IMG/VR virus record: IMGVR_UViG_3300034105_000842
Coordinates: 1 to 20,016 of that record
Strand: one strand, 5' to 3'
DNA: 20,016 bases
Origin: a virus
How positions within the stretch are numbered: the stretch's first letter is position 1; every line of letters starts with the position of its first letter. Positions 1 to 7,923 of the stretch are shown here, in pieces. The notes beneath the pieces were generated by a model. That model was not told the DNA's origin and did no database searches. It was given only the letters and a program-made list of their open reading frames with translations. The position numbers and the translations under genes were made by a program.

Positions 1-211
1 GTTGTCTCTGCGAACGGAGACTGATATGAAAAATGATATCATCGCCAAGTGGCACGATGAAAGTCAGATGAATAAGTTCTTTGCAGAACGTCGATCTGAT
101 GTTCACGTTATGCATCCTGCTTTTGCTTTTCCAGAAGACTTTGCATCACAATGTCAGTTTGATCCAAAGATCATTCATCTCTCAAAAGATAATTCCAAAT
201 ATCACGTATGA
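1..211 (+). CDS. GT6-like glycosyltransferase, C-terminal fragment
   Basis: Only the last roughly 69 codons are inside the window; the reading frame is open to the left edge, so the TTG near base 2 is not a credible start. The visible segment contains AKWHDESQMNKFF, which closely resembles the WHDESHLNKY block near the C-terminus of family 6 glycosyltransferases (the ABO blood-group and alpha-1,3-galactosyltransferase family), followed by a basic/aromatic tail as in that family. GT6 enzymes are retaining GT-A enzymes that transfer Gal or GalNAc from UDP-sugars onto a terminal galactose-type acceptor; bacterial and phage members exist. Here it is the first visible gene of a long glycan cluster, and its stop overlaps the next start (ATGA). 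The assignment rests on one motif in a fragment. The donor sugar cannot be told. Confidence 0.65.
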   Translation, partial: LSLRTETDMKNDIIAKWHDESQMNKFFAERRSDVHVMHPAFAFPEDFASQCQFDPKIIHLSKDNSKYHV

Positions 212-1035
212 CACAACTCAACACTGGTTTATCTGGATGTCGTCTTGAGTTAATCAATGATCGAATACTTCGTAAGTATTCTTCTTCAGATGATTACAAC
301 TCAAGACTTTTATCACAAGCTCATAAACAAGTGTTGTTTTCGCAACGTATTTTGAAGAATGTTGATGCTCCAAAAGTGTATGACATTCAAGAAAATTATT
401 TTGATATGGAGTACGTTCCTGGTCATACATTTTCAGATTTCTTCTCCACCGCTTCCATCAATGATATTGAATTTGTAATTGACACATTGTTTCATTATTT
501 TGATACTTGTCTTAGTCATTTTACGTCCATCAACATTAGTACATCGGTAAATGAAAAGATCAAAGTATTAGAATCAAAGACATCGTACAAGAATTATCTA
601 CTTAACATTGGAGCTCTAACAGTAAGATATGATATCTACGTTCCTAAAACTTTTTGCCACGGCGATCTTACTTTTACTAATGTTATCTTTCATAAGAATC
701 GGCTTTTCTTTATTGATTTTCTTGATTCTTATGTCGATAGTTTTATTTCTGATCTAGTTAAACTCAAACAAGATTTGTATTATCTGTGGAGTATTAAAAC
801 TCAGAAAATACAATCCAATCGACTGGAACAAATCTATCGACACATCTGGAAACAACTCTCTCAAAAGTATTCTGAGTTTGTTCGCAGTGATGCTTTTGAT
901 ATTCTTGATGCAATGAATATATTACGAATTGAACCTTACTTGACTTCTTCACATCAAAGAACTATACTAGACACAATAGTAAAATCAACGGAGTTATATG
1001 CGAACTTTAGTGGTTCCTATGGCGGGACGATCTAG
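208..1035 (+). CDS. APH/choline-kinase-fold phosphotransferase
   Basis: This 275-residue protein has the hallmarks of the aminoglycoside-phosphotransferase/choline-kinase fold. There is a short N-lobe with a candidate lysine in LRKYS (about residue 23), a hinge-like FDMEYVPGHTF (about 65-75), the catalytic loop HGDLTFTN (151-158, with D153 and N158), and a metal-binding DFLD segment (170-173). In bacterial surface-polysaccharide loci such proteins phosphorylate small molecules or sugars (LicA-type choline kinases are one example). The next gene is a nucleotidyltransferase, so the two may act in sequence: phosphorylation, then nucleotidyl activation. The start overlaps the upstream stop as ATGA with no clear Shine-Dalgarno, so it is probably translationally coupled. 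The 3' end overlaps the next gene by 38 bases. The true substrate is unknown. Confidence 0.65.
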   Translation: MTQLNTGLSGCRLELINDRILRKYSSSDDYNSRLLSQAHKQVLFSQRILKNVDAPKVYDIQENYFDMEYVPGHTFSDFFSTASINDIEFVIDTLFHYFDTCLSHFTSINISTSVNEKIKVLESKTSYKNYLLNIGALTVRYDIYVPKTFCHGDLTFTNVIFHKNRLFFIDFLDSYVDSFISDLVKLKQDLYYLWSIKTQKIQSNRLEQIYRHIWKQLSQKYSEFVRSDAFDILDAMNILRIEPYLTSSHQRTILDTIVKSTELYANFSGSYGGTI

Positions 1036-2056
1036 TCGTTTCCCAAATATGAGACCCAAGTGGATGCTTACACATCCAATGACCAATCGTTTTATGGTTA
1101 CCGAAGCCATTCTTGGTCTGAATCTAAACTTCTTCGATCATATTTACTTTCTTTGCCTTCAAGAACACGAAGACAAATATGAATTTATGAAAGGGTTCGT
1201 TGCAGAATTAGATGAACTTGGACTAAGAGAGAAATCAAATATTGTTTTACTACCAGAACAAACCAGTTCACAATCCGAAACTGTCTATACATTTCTCAGT
1301 GGTCAGGAGTTAGATGGTTTTGTGTTCATTAAAGACAGTGATGGATATTATGAATGTGAACTGACAGAAGAAAGAAATCAGGTCGCATATTTTGATCTGA
1401 ATGATATGGATGATATTAATGCACGAACCAAGAGTTATGTAGAACTTGATATCAATGAGATGGTGACCAACATTGTAGAGAAAAAGGTTATCAGTTCTAC
1501 GTTCTCTAGTGGTGGTTATGGATTCGCTGATGCAAAAGAGTTCTGTGCCACCTATGAAAAACTACAAGATATGGATGGTGAATGTTACATCAGTCATATT
1601 ATCTTTGAGATGATGTTAAGTGGATCTACGTTCTACGGTCTGAAGACTTCTAACTTCAAAGACTGGGGAACGATCAATGCTTGGAACAAATACAAGTCAC
1701 AATACAAGTGTTTGTTTGTGGATATCGATGGAACTCTAGTGACAAACTCATCAGTTCACTTTCCTCCCTATGTTGGATCTGGTGAAGTATTGGAGAACAA
1801 TGTTGATTTTCTTGCAGAACTTCATCAGAGTGGTAAGGTTAAAATCATTCTGACCACCAGTCGCCCAGAGAGGTTAAAGAAATTAACTCTGATGGAAATG
1901 CAAGCCAAAGGTATTCCATTTGATCACATCATTATGGGATTACCACATTGTCAGAGAGTCTTGATCAATGACTTTGCAAAGAGTAATCCTTACCCATCGA
2001 GTAAAGCAATAAATATCCCGAGAAATGCAGATAATCTGAAGGAGTTTTTTGAATGA
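998..2056 (+). CDS. Nucleotidyltransferase-HAD phosphatase fusion
   Basis: A 352-residue two-domain protein. Residues 1 to about 230 resemble sugar-1-phosphate or phosphocholine nucleotidyltransferases: an N-terminal PMAGRSSRF...PKWML signature (8-24) replaces the usual GxGxR...PKxL loop, and IKDSDGY (111-117) is a candidate metal-site aspartate segment. Residues about 236-352 form a HAD-superfamily domain with motif I FVDIDGTLV (240-248, nucleophile D242 and acid D244), motif II TTSRPERL (about 286) and a late INDFA aspartate (about 325). HAD domains of this size occur in capsule biosynthesis loci. The fusion suggests one enzyme that both activates and dephosphorylates a sugar or alcohol phosphate. 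It starts inside the previous gene and ends in an ATGA overlap with the epimerase gene. The substrate is not predictable. Confidence 0.7.
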   Translation: MRTLVVPMAGRSSRFPNMRPKWMLTHPMTNRFMVTEAILGLNLNFFDHIYFLCLQEHEDKYEFMKGFVAELDELGLREKSNIVLLPEQTSSQSETVYTFLSGQELDGFVFIKDSDGYYECELTEERNQVAYFDLNDMDDINARTKSYVELDINEMVTNIVEKKVISSTFSSGGYGFADAKEFCATYEKLQDMDGECYISHIIFEMMLSGSTFYGLKTSNFKDWGTINAWNKYKSQYKCLFVDIDGTLVTNSSVHFPPYVGSGEVLENNVDFLAELHQSGKVKIILTTSRPERLKKLTLMEMQAKGIPFDHIIMGLPHCQRVLINDFAKSNPYPSSKAINIPRNADNLKEFFE

Positions 2057-3042
2057 AGATTTTGATTACAGGAGCCGCAGGTCAGATTGGTTCTGGTCTT
2101 GCAAAACTCCTACTTGAAAAAGGTCATCAACTTGTACTTTGTGACAACTTAAGAAATGGTTATGTTTCTAATCTAAAAGTCAATGGAGAAATCATCGCAC
2201 CATTTTACAAAGTTGATATTGCAACTCAAGAACTTCAAGAATGGTGTGGAGATCAATACGACGCGATTATTCATCTTGCTGCCATTACTTCTCTTCCTGA
2301 TTGTGAAAGTAATCCCCTGGAAACACTCCGTATTAATGTTTCGGGAACTGCAAATGTTTTAGAGTTTGCTAGAAAGTATGAAGTCCCACACGTTATTTTT
2401 GCAAGCACAAGTGCAGTCTATGAGAATAATGATGTTGAAGTCTTCACAGAAGATCTAAAAGTCAATCCTAGATTGTACTATTCTCTGTCCAAAAAGATGG
2501 CGGAAGAAGTGGTTCAGTCTTATCAAGAGAACTATGGGCTCAAAGTCACCACTCTTCGTTTCTTCAATGTGTTTGGGCCTGATGGAGATCAGACACGACC
2601 CAATCCCCCTCTTCTGAACTTCGTTGTTCGTGAACTTCAAAAAGGTGTTGCACCTGAACTGAGTGGTGATGGAGAACAGGTCAGAGATTTTATCTGGGTA
2701 AATGATATTGTTTCAATGTTGGAACTGTGTCTGGAAAAACAACCGAATGATACCTTCAACGTTTGTACTGGTGTGACAGTCAGTGTGAATCAAGTTGCAA
2801 CGTGGGTTGCAGAAGCCCTTGGTATGGAACATCTGGGTCTTCGACATAAACCCGCCCAAGAACTCTGGAGTCGTTATCCTGCGATGTTTGATGGTAAGTA
2901 TCCATTGAACAAAGAAATCGTCGCCAAGGAGACTACAAGGTACTCTAAGGGATCGTATCAAAAAGCGAAAGATCTTCTGGGTTGGGAACCAAACACGGAT
3001 CTTGAAACTCTAATTAAGAACGTTGCATTACAACTTAAATGA
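2053..3042 (+). CDS. NAD-dependent sugar epimerase/dehydratase (extended SDR)
   Basis: A 329-residue protein of the usual extended short-chain dehydrogenase length. The Rossmann signature GAAGQIG lies at 7-13, the acidic NAD ribose-binding site is near CDN (30-32), HLAAITS is at about 74-80, the catalytic serine/threonine region FASTSAVYE at 116-124, and the YxxxK pair at Y143/K147. LRFFNVFGPDG and the downstream RDFIWVNDIV are typical of GalE/RmlB-like nucleotide-sugar enzymes, which act in the cytoplasm on UDP-, GDP- or dTDP-sugars. Its place between the nucleotidyltransferase and a run of glycosyltransferases fits a role in making the donor sugar. It overlaps both neighbours by four bases (ATGA). 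Epimerase versus 4,6-dehydratase cannot be separated by eye. Confidence 0.85.
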   Translation: MKILITGAAGQIGSGLAKLLLEKGHQLVLCDNLRNGYVSNLKVNGEIIAPFYKVDIATQELQEWCGDQYDAIIHLAAITSLPDCESNPLETLRINVSGTANVLEFARKYEVPHVIFASTSAVYENNDVEVFTEDLKVNPRLYYSLSKKMAEEVVQSYQENYGLKVTTLRFFNVFGPDGDQTRPNPPLLNFVVRELQKGVAPELSGDGEQVRDFIWVNDIVSMLELCLEKQPNDTFNVCTGVTVSVNQVATWVAEALGMEHLGLRHKPAQELWSRYPAMFDGKYPLNKEIVAKETTRYSKGSYQKAKDLLGWEPNTDLETLIKNVALQLK

Positions 3043-3797
3043 AAATTGCATTATGTCTTTCGGGGCAACCTCGTTTCGTAGAAGAGGTTGCTCCTTTTAT
3101 TCTACAGAATGTCTGTGAAGGATATGATGTCGATGTCTTCTGTCACTTTTGGTTTGATGACAAACTCCAAACTCAACCTTATAAGTTTGGTGAATGTGGT
3201 AAAGGTGAATGGCATCATCAACGTATTCAATCTGATGCTGTAGAACTCGCCAAGAAAATATACAATCCGATTAAGTGTGAGACACAACAGAGTCAGTCGT
3301 TCTTTGATTCTAAAGTTCCTTTTGAACCATCACTTAAACGGTATTGGTATGGAGCTTTGGAAGATCCAGATCAACAAGGTTTTCGAAACAGAACCATCAA
3401 TAACTGTTTATCATATTTCTACAGTTTGAATGAAGTCAATAAGTTCAAAAAAGAATACGAATATGCAAATGATTTTAAGTATGATTGGGTTGTAAGATGT
3501 AGAACTGATACGGTGATTCAAACCAAGATTCCTTTTGAACAACTTGATTCCAGAGTGATTAACTTCTCAAATCTTCAGAATCAACCTGATGGAATGATCA
3601 ATGATTGGTTTGATTTTGGTGGTTCGAAAGAAATGGATGTGTTTATGAGTGTCTTTCCTGTTTGGCAATTGATGATGGAAAAGTGTATGAAAGAAACTGG
3701 AGCCTGGTGTCACGAATTGATGCATCGTAAAATGGTAGATACATTTGGAATTGGTATTCAAGGTCATCCCATACATATTACGTTACCGAGGTTCTGA
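3039..3797 (+). CDS. Putative GT-A-like glycosyltransferase, GQPRF type (copy 1)
   Basis: A 252-residue protein that starts MKIALCLSGQPRF and carries VVRCRTDTVI at about 151-160. A short acidic motif after a hydrophobic strand (R153, R155, D157) is compatible with the DxD-like nucleotide-sugar/metal site of GT-A enzymes. There is no signal peptide or membrane helix. The next gene is a clear paralog with the same GQPRF start and an RMRTD motif. Membership of a glycosyltransferase cluster and this motif pair support a glycosyltransferase-like role, but I do not recognise the exact family. The start overlaps the epimerase stop (ATGA); the stop overlaps the next start by one base (TGATG). Confidence 0.55.
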   Translation: MKIALCLSGQPRFVEEVAPFILQNVCEGYDVDVFCHFWFDDKLQTQPYKFGECGKGEWHHQRIQSDAVELAKKIYNPIKCETQQSQSFFDSKVPFEPSLKRYWYGALEDPDQQGFRNRTINNCLSYFYSLNEVNKFKKEYEYANDFKYDWVVRCRTDTVIQTKIPFEQLDSRVINFSNLQNQPDGMINDWFDFGGSKEMDVFMSVFPVWQLMMEKCMKETGAWCHELMHRKMVDTFGIGIQGHPIHITLPRF

Positions 3798-4486
3798 TGA
3801 AAATTGCATTATGTTTCGCTGGTCAACCAAGGTTTATTGATCGAATGAACTTTGACAATCTCGTGCAAAATCACGAGGTTGATACTTATGCTCACTTCTG
3901 GTGGGATGAAAGTTATCGAGGTCAACACTTTGCTTGGAACAGTAATCTCAAATATCCTGAGAACTATGATCCCATTCAGGATTTTGAAGAGAGAATGAAA
4001 CCAAAGAAGTTGGTTTATGAAAAGTATCCAGAGTTTGATCTTTCTGGTTTTAAGATGGTCAGTCAGATGGAGTTTCCTCTGGAAGAAGTTATTGTTCGTG
4101 AATCTATCTACCGTCAGAAGTGTCAATGGCAATCAGTTAAGAATTCTGTCAATCTTGTTGATGGTGTGTATGATCTTGTCATTCGTATGAGAACTGATCT
4201 AGAGTTCAGAGAACCTGTTCCTCTGGAAGAATGTGAAGGTGATGGTTTGTTTATGATGAACGGTGCCTATCAAGCTGGTGATGGTAGAGAATATTGTGAT
4301 TGGTTTTATTGTGGCCCTTGGCATCGTGTGATGGAGTTTGATCCTCTTGTTGTATATGATGAGTTCTATAAAGATGGTATTCGGCATATGCACGAACTGG
4401 TAATCGAAACGCTTGCCACTTTACAAATACCTCACGCTGTAGTAGACTTAAAAGCTTGGATGACCGACCGCAGTAAGATCAAATGA
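3797..4486 (+). CDS. Putative GT-A-like glycosyltransferase, GQPRF type (copy 2)
   Basis: A 229-residue paralog of the preceding product. Both begin MKIALC, then GQPRF, then a hydrophobic/aromatic segment (AHFWWDE here, CHFWFDD in copy 1). Both contain a central R-x-R-T-D motif (RMRTD at about 130-134). A distal WF-rich stretch also matches loosely (CDWFYCGPWHRVME here, NDWFDFGGSKEMD in copy 1). The first 18 nucleotides of the two genes are identical. A GAGG ribosome-binding element sits just before the start. The glycosyltransferase role is inferred from the cluster and the acidic motif; no specific family or sugar is claimed. Confidence 0.55.
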   Translation: MKIALCFAGQPRFIDRMNFDNLVQNHEVDTYAHFWWDESYRGQHFAWNSNLKYPENYDPIQDFEERMKPKKLVYEKYPEFDLSGFKMVSQMEFPLEEVIVRESIYRQKCQWQSVKNSVNLVDGVYDLVIRMRTDLEFREPVPLEECEGDGLFMMNGAYQAGDGREYCDWFYCGPWHRVMEFDPLVVYDEFYKDGIRHMHELVIETLATLQIPHAVVDLKAWMTDRSKIK

Positions 4487-5397
4487 AAATCGTTATCTGG
4501 GGATACCCACTACATAGTCATACACACTCTTATATTCACAACGCTTTCTATAAGGCATTTGACTTCCTCGGTCACGATGTCTATTGGTTTCACGATGATG
4601 AATATCCAGAGGATTTTGATTATGACAATTGTATTTTTTTAACAGAAGGCTTTGCAGATCGAAACATACCACTTAAGGAAACGAGTACATATTTTGTACA
4701 CGTTTGTGTCAATCCAAACAAGTATCTTGGTAAGGTAAAGAAACTGATTGATGTTCGATACTTGCAAGAGAGTATGGACAATGACAACTATGAGTTTGTA
4801 CTTGACCGATCTAATTGTACTCAGTTGGATCGAGGTATTTTATACGATAACAAGTCAGATCAATACGATATTATCTACGCTGGATGGGCTACAGATCTCT
4901 TGCCCTTTGAAATCAATTTCGATTGGATGAATATTCCTAGGGAGAAGAAATATTATTTTATCGGAAGTACATCTGCAGAAGGTAGATTTGCAAACGCACA
5001 TTTGATCAATGAGTTTGCTGGATACTGCAAACAATCTGGAATCGATTTTGTCTACATCAATCCTTGGCAAACACCAATCAGTGATGAAGAGAATCGTGTT
5101 CTTACTCAGAAGAGTTTTATGTCTCCTGATTTCCGTAATGAAACTCATAAACGTTGGGGATATCTGGCCTGTCGTCTGGTAAAGAGTATCAGTTATGGGC
5201 ACGTTGGGTTAACCAATTCACCAATCAATGCCAAGTTTGTGGATGACACAGTGATTTGTAGAGAGAACATCTCTGAACTCTTTGAAGAAGGATTGAAATA
5301 CAAAGACAATAAAGAACTTATTAAACATCAGATGGAAGTGGTAAAATATAATCACACATATCTCAATCGTATCAACGGTATGCTAAAAGTATTATGA
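4483..5397 (+). CDS. Putative GT-B-fold glycosyltransferase
   Basis: A 304-residue soluble protein. It opens with MKIVIWGYPLHSHTHSYIHNAF, a hydrophobic strand followed by a His/Ser-rich loop and helix, similar to the first Rossmann unit of GT-B enzymes. The C-terminal half has a second Rossmann-like entry (KKYYFIGSTSAEGRF, about 165-180). After it come RLVKSISYGHVGLTNSPINAKF (about 230-251), where GT-B enzymes recognise a nucleotide-sugar, and an ending (YNHTYLNRINGMLKVL) like that of family 1/4-type transferases. There is no diagnostic signature, so the family stays open. It sits between putative glycosyltransferases and overlaps both neighbours by four bases, consistent with stoichiometric co-expression. 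Confidence 0.5.
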   Translation: MKIVIWGYPLHSHTHSYIHNAFYKAFDFLGHDVYWFHDDEYPEDFDYDNCIFLTEGFADRNIPLKETSTYFVHVCVNPNKYLGKVKKLIDVRYLQESMDNDNYEFVLDRSNCTQLDRGILYDNKSDQYDIIYAGWATDLLPFEINFDWMNIPREKKYYFIGSTSAEGRFANAHLINEFAGYCKQSGIDFVYINPWQTPISDEENRVLTQKSFMSPDFRNETHKRWGYLACRLVKSISYGHVGLTNSPINAKFVDDTVICRENISELFEEGLKYKDNKELIKHQMEVVKYNHTYLNRINGMLKVL

Positions 5398-6107
5398 CAC
5401 TCGGAGTATTTCATCAGGTTTTTGATAAACCTAAAGCCACAGAAGAAGCCATAAAAAGTTTTCGTGAGTATCATCCAGATCATCCTTACGTTTTGATTTC
5501 TGATGGCGGGGAAGATTTTTCAGATCTCGCCAAGAAGTACAACTGTTTGTATCTTCACGCAGAAACTAATCTTGGGTATAGAGATCACACACATCCTTCT
5601 GGTATCTATGGTATGACCAAGGAGGAAGTTCTGACTTGGTTGCATCGATTCAATACCGCTTGTGAACTGTGTCAGACAGATCATATTTTGATGATGGAGG
5701 ATGATGTTCACATTCGTGGAGAGATTCACGTTCCAGATGACTGGGAATTTGCAGGTCAAGCGAAACCAGGTAATCTGTTACAAGAACCTTTTATGGATTA
5801 CCTTACACAAAAATATGGTGTAGAATGGAATGTGAACTACTACGGAACTGGTGGTGGTAGTATCTTCAATGCAAAAACTTTTCTTGCAAACTATAAGAGA
5901 GTTATAAGTATTTTTGATGAGGAGTTTGATTATATTAAGGAAAACTTATGTGGTAATCTTGGATGGGTAGATGTTTGGATGCCGATGTATTACTTCCTTT
6001 GTGGTAAAAAATATCGTCACAATAGTCTTCTCACTGAAACAACTTCTAATCCAATCTGGACTATCTCCAAAGAGCCTATCGTTCATCAATATAAGGTGCA
6101 TTACTGA
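5394..6107 (+). CDS. GT-A-fold glycosyltransferase
   Basis: A 237-residue protein. The N-terminal part (VFHQVFDKP...AIKSFREYHPDHPYVLISDGG) resembles the nucleotide-binding half of GT-A glycosyltransferases. ILMMEDDVHI at about 98-107 supplies a classical acidic metal/nucleotide-sugar motif (E102, D103, D104) directly after a beta-strand. A glycine-rich YYGTGGGSIFNAKTF segment (about 150-164) resembles acceptor-loop regions of such enzymes. No membrane segment is visible. ATGA overlap upstream and a one-base TGATG overlap downstream place it in the same transcript. The sugar and acceptor are unknown. Confidence 0.6.
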   Translation: MTLGVFHQVFDKPKATEEAIKSFREYHPDHPYVLISDGGEDFSDLAKKYNCLYLHAETNLGYRDHTHPSGIYGMTKEEVLTWLHRFNTACELCQTDHILMMEDDVHIRGEIHVPDDWEFAGQAKPGNLLQEPFMDYLTQKYGVEWNVNYYGTGGGSIFNAKTFLANYKRVISIFDEEFDYIKENLCGNLGWVDVWMPMYYFLCGKKYRHNSLLTETTSNPIWTISKEPIVHQYKVHY

Positions 6108-6961
6108 TGTCTAAAGTTACTTTCGGTTATATCGTCGGTGGTGCCGACAAACATTACAACAATCTTCTACGTTCTTTGGAATCGCTAGAACGTATTGAAC
6201 AACCACACGAAATCGTGGTTCTGGATGCTGATGGTCGATTGGAATCCGATGATGCTCAACCAAATGTAAAGATCATTCATTTTCCAGTCGATGAAGCCAA
6301 GGGAGAAGGATGGTTCAAACCTCACTATTGGCAGATGCGATATCATCTGAACAAGTATGTAGAGACAGACTATTGTTTCTATATGGATACTGATACGGTG
6401 ATCGTGAATGATCGTGTGGATGAACTGATTGAAGAATCAGAAGATCAGTTTCTGATTTGTCGTCACTGGTGGGTGCCTACTCTCCGTGATTATCTGTCAC
6501 GAGTTCGAGTCGCTACTGGTCTCGTCAGTCATTTGATTGATGAAAACAATCTGGACATTCCTTATTTCGCTTCTGGTTTGTTTCTGTTTCAAAAAGATAA
6601 ACACGATCACATCTTTGACACATTTCACACAAAGTTTGATAGTGTCTTTGGTTCAATTCCTAACAATGCAGAAGGTATTACTGATGAACTTCTGTTGTGT
6701 CTGACGTTGAATGAAACTGGTGGATTCAAGACCACCAATGGTTCGATGAACCATAGTTCTGAACGAGAACAGATGCCTTTGGTATTCAATTCAAACGATA
6801 AGAAGTTCTATGGAAAGAATCCACAGGATGATATTTTCAAAAAAGTTTTTGCGTTTCATAACGATCTTCTGGAGTTCTATACTTTAAGTTATTTCAGAAC
6901 TGCTTTTGATGATGAAGACTTCATCAAAAACTTTAAGGAAGTTTGCTATGCAGAAGAATGA
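6107..6961 (+). CDS. GT-A-fold glycosyltransferase with DxD motif
   Basis: A 284-residue protein with an N-terminal TFGYIVGGADKHYNNLLRSLESL, a LDADGRLESDDA loop (39-50), and CFYMDTDTVIV (90-100) containing the D94-T-D96 signature that binds Mn/Mg and the nucleotide-sugar in GT-A enzymes. ASGLFLFQKDKHDHIFDTF (about 155-173) resembles the conserved segment after the DxD in GT8-like and related families. It is soluble. The stop overlaps the next start (ATGA). The exact CAZy family is not assigned. Confidence 0.6.
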   Translation: MSKVTFGYIVGGADKHYNNLLRSLESLERIEQPHEIVVLDADGRLESDDAQPNVKIIHFPVDEAKGEGWFKPHYWQMRYHLNKYVETDYCFYMDTDTVIVNDRVDELIEESEDQFLICRHWWVPTLRDYLSRVRVATGLVSHLIDENNLDIPYFASGLFLFQKDKHDHIFDTFHTKFDSVFGSIPNNAEGITDELLLCLTLNETGGFKTTNGSMNHSSEREQMPLVFNSNDKKFYGKNPQDDIFKKVFAFHNDLLEFYTLSYFRTAFDDEDFIKNFKEVCYAEE

Positions 6962-7923
6962 AAATCGCTCTTGTAGGACCGGGAATTATTGAGATCCCAC
7001 CAAAAGGTTGGGGTGCTGTAGAGTCTTTGATCTGGGATTATGCCACTGAACTTGGAGAACTTGGTCACGAGGGTTCCATCATCAACACGCCAGATCCAAA
7101 TCAAATTATAGAGGAACTTCGTAGTGATAACTTTGATTTTATTCACGTCCATTATGATGTGTTCTATACACTGATGGATGTCATTCGGGAGAACTGCCCG
7201 AATGCCAAACTAGCCATTAGTTCTCACTATCCATACATTGATCAACCTGATCGTCATTCATATGATGGATATGATCGCATTTACAAATGGTTAATCACAC
7301 AAAAGAACTATTATAACTTCTGCATTTCACAGAAGGACTATGGAACTTATGCGAAGGATGGTGCCAACATTGATAAACTTTTGATCTGTGAAAACGGTGC
7401 TCAACATCGTGACTATAACTTTACTGAGGTTGCATCAAAACCAGATAAGACTTTGTATCTTGGTAAGATTGAACCTCGTAAAAGACAGTATGTTTATCAA
7501 TCGATAGATAGTATAGAGTTTGTTGGTCATTACACACCAACCACAAGTTTTCATCCACACAAGAATTACCTTGGTGAGTGGGAACATCAATACAAGTTGC
7601 AACACGTTACCGATTATGGTAATATGTTATTACTCTCTGACGGAGAGAATGGTACTCCTCTTGTAATCAAAGAGGCTTTGATTTCTGGTTTGGGTGTAGT
7701 TGTATCTCAATATGCTGCACACGATCTAGACGCTTCTCTTCCTTTTGTAACAGTCATTCCAGATGATAAATGGAATGACCTTGAATATGTGGAGAAAGAA
7801 CTTATCAAGAACAGAGAAGTATCTGTGACGATGAGAAAAGATATCCGTCAGTATGGTGTTGACAATTTCTCTTGGCAGAAACTTGTTAAAACTTATGTAA
7901 AAAATATTGAACAAATGAAATGA
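6958..7923 (+). CDS. GT4-like GT-B glycosyltransferase
   Basis: A 321-residue protein. I chose the ATG at 6958, which makes an ATGA overlap with the upstream stop, over an in-frame TTG 15 bases earlier that adds only five residues absent from the paralog. The N-terminus MKIALVGPGIIEIPPKGWGAVESLIWD is the glycine-rich acceptor-side loop of family 4 glycosyltransferases. The C-terminal half contains LLLSDGENGTPLVIKEALISGLGVVVS, the E-x7-E type nucleotide-sugar-binding region. The protein is strikingly like the first half of the next gene product, including NYLGEW, DYGN and DLEYVE blocks, so the two arose by tandem duplication. It lacks the C-terminal GT25 extension of that neighbour. Confidence 0.75.
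   Translation: MKIALVGPGIIEIPPKGWGAVESLIWDYATELGELGHEGSIINTPDPNQIIEELRSDNFDFIHVHYDVFYTLMDVIRENCPNAKLAISSHYPYIDQPDRHSYDGYDRIYKWLITQKNYYNFCISQKDYGTYAKDGANIDKLLICENGAQHRDYNFTEVASKPDKTLYLGKIEPRKRQYVYQSIDSIEFVGHYTPTTSFHPHKNYLGEWEHQYKLQHVTDYGNMLLLSDGENGTPLVIKEALISGLGVVVSQYAAHDLDASLPFVTVIPDDKWNDLEYVEKELIKNREVSVTMRKDIRQYGVDNFSWQKLVKTYVKNIEQMK

Noticed and set aside
6943-6957. TTG start for the GT4-like gene
   Set aside because: The ATG at 6958 gives the ATGA overlap used throughout the cluster and an N-terminus matching the paralog.
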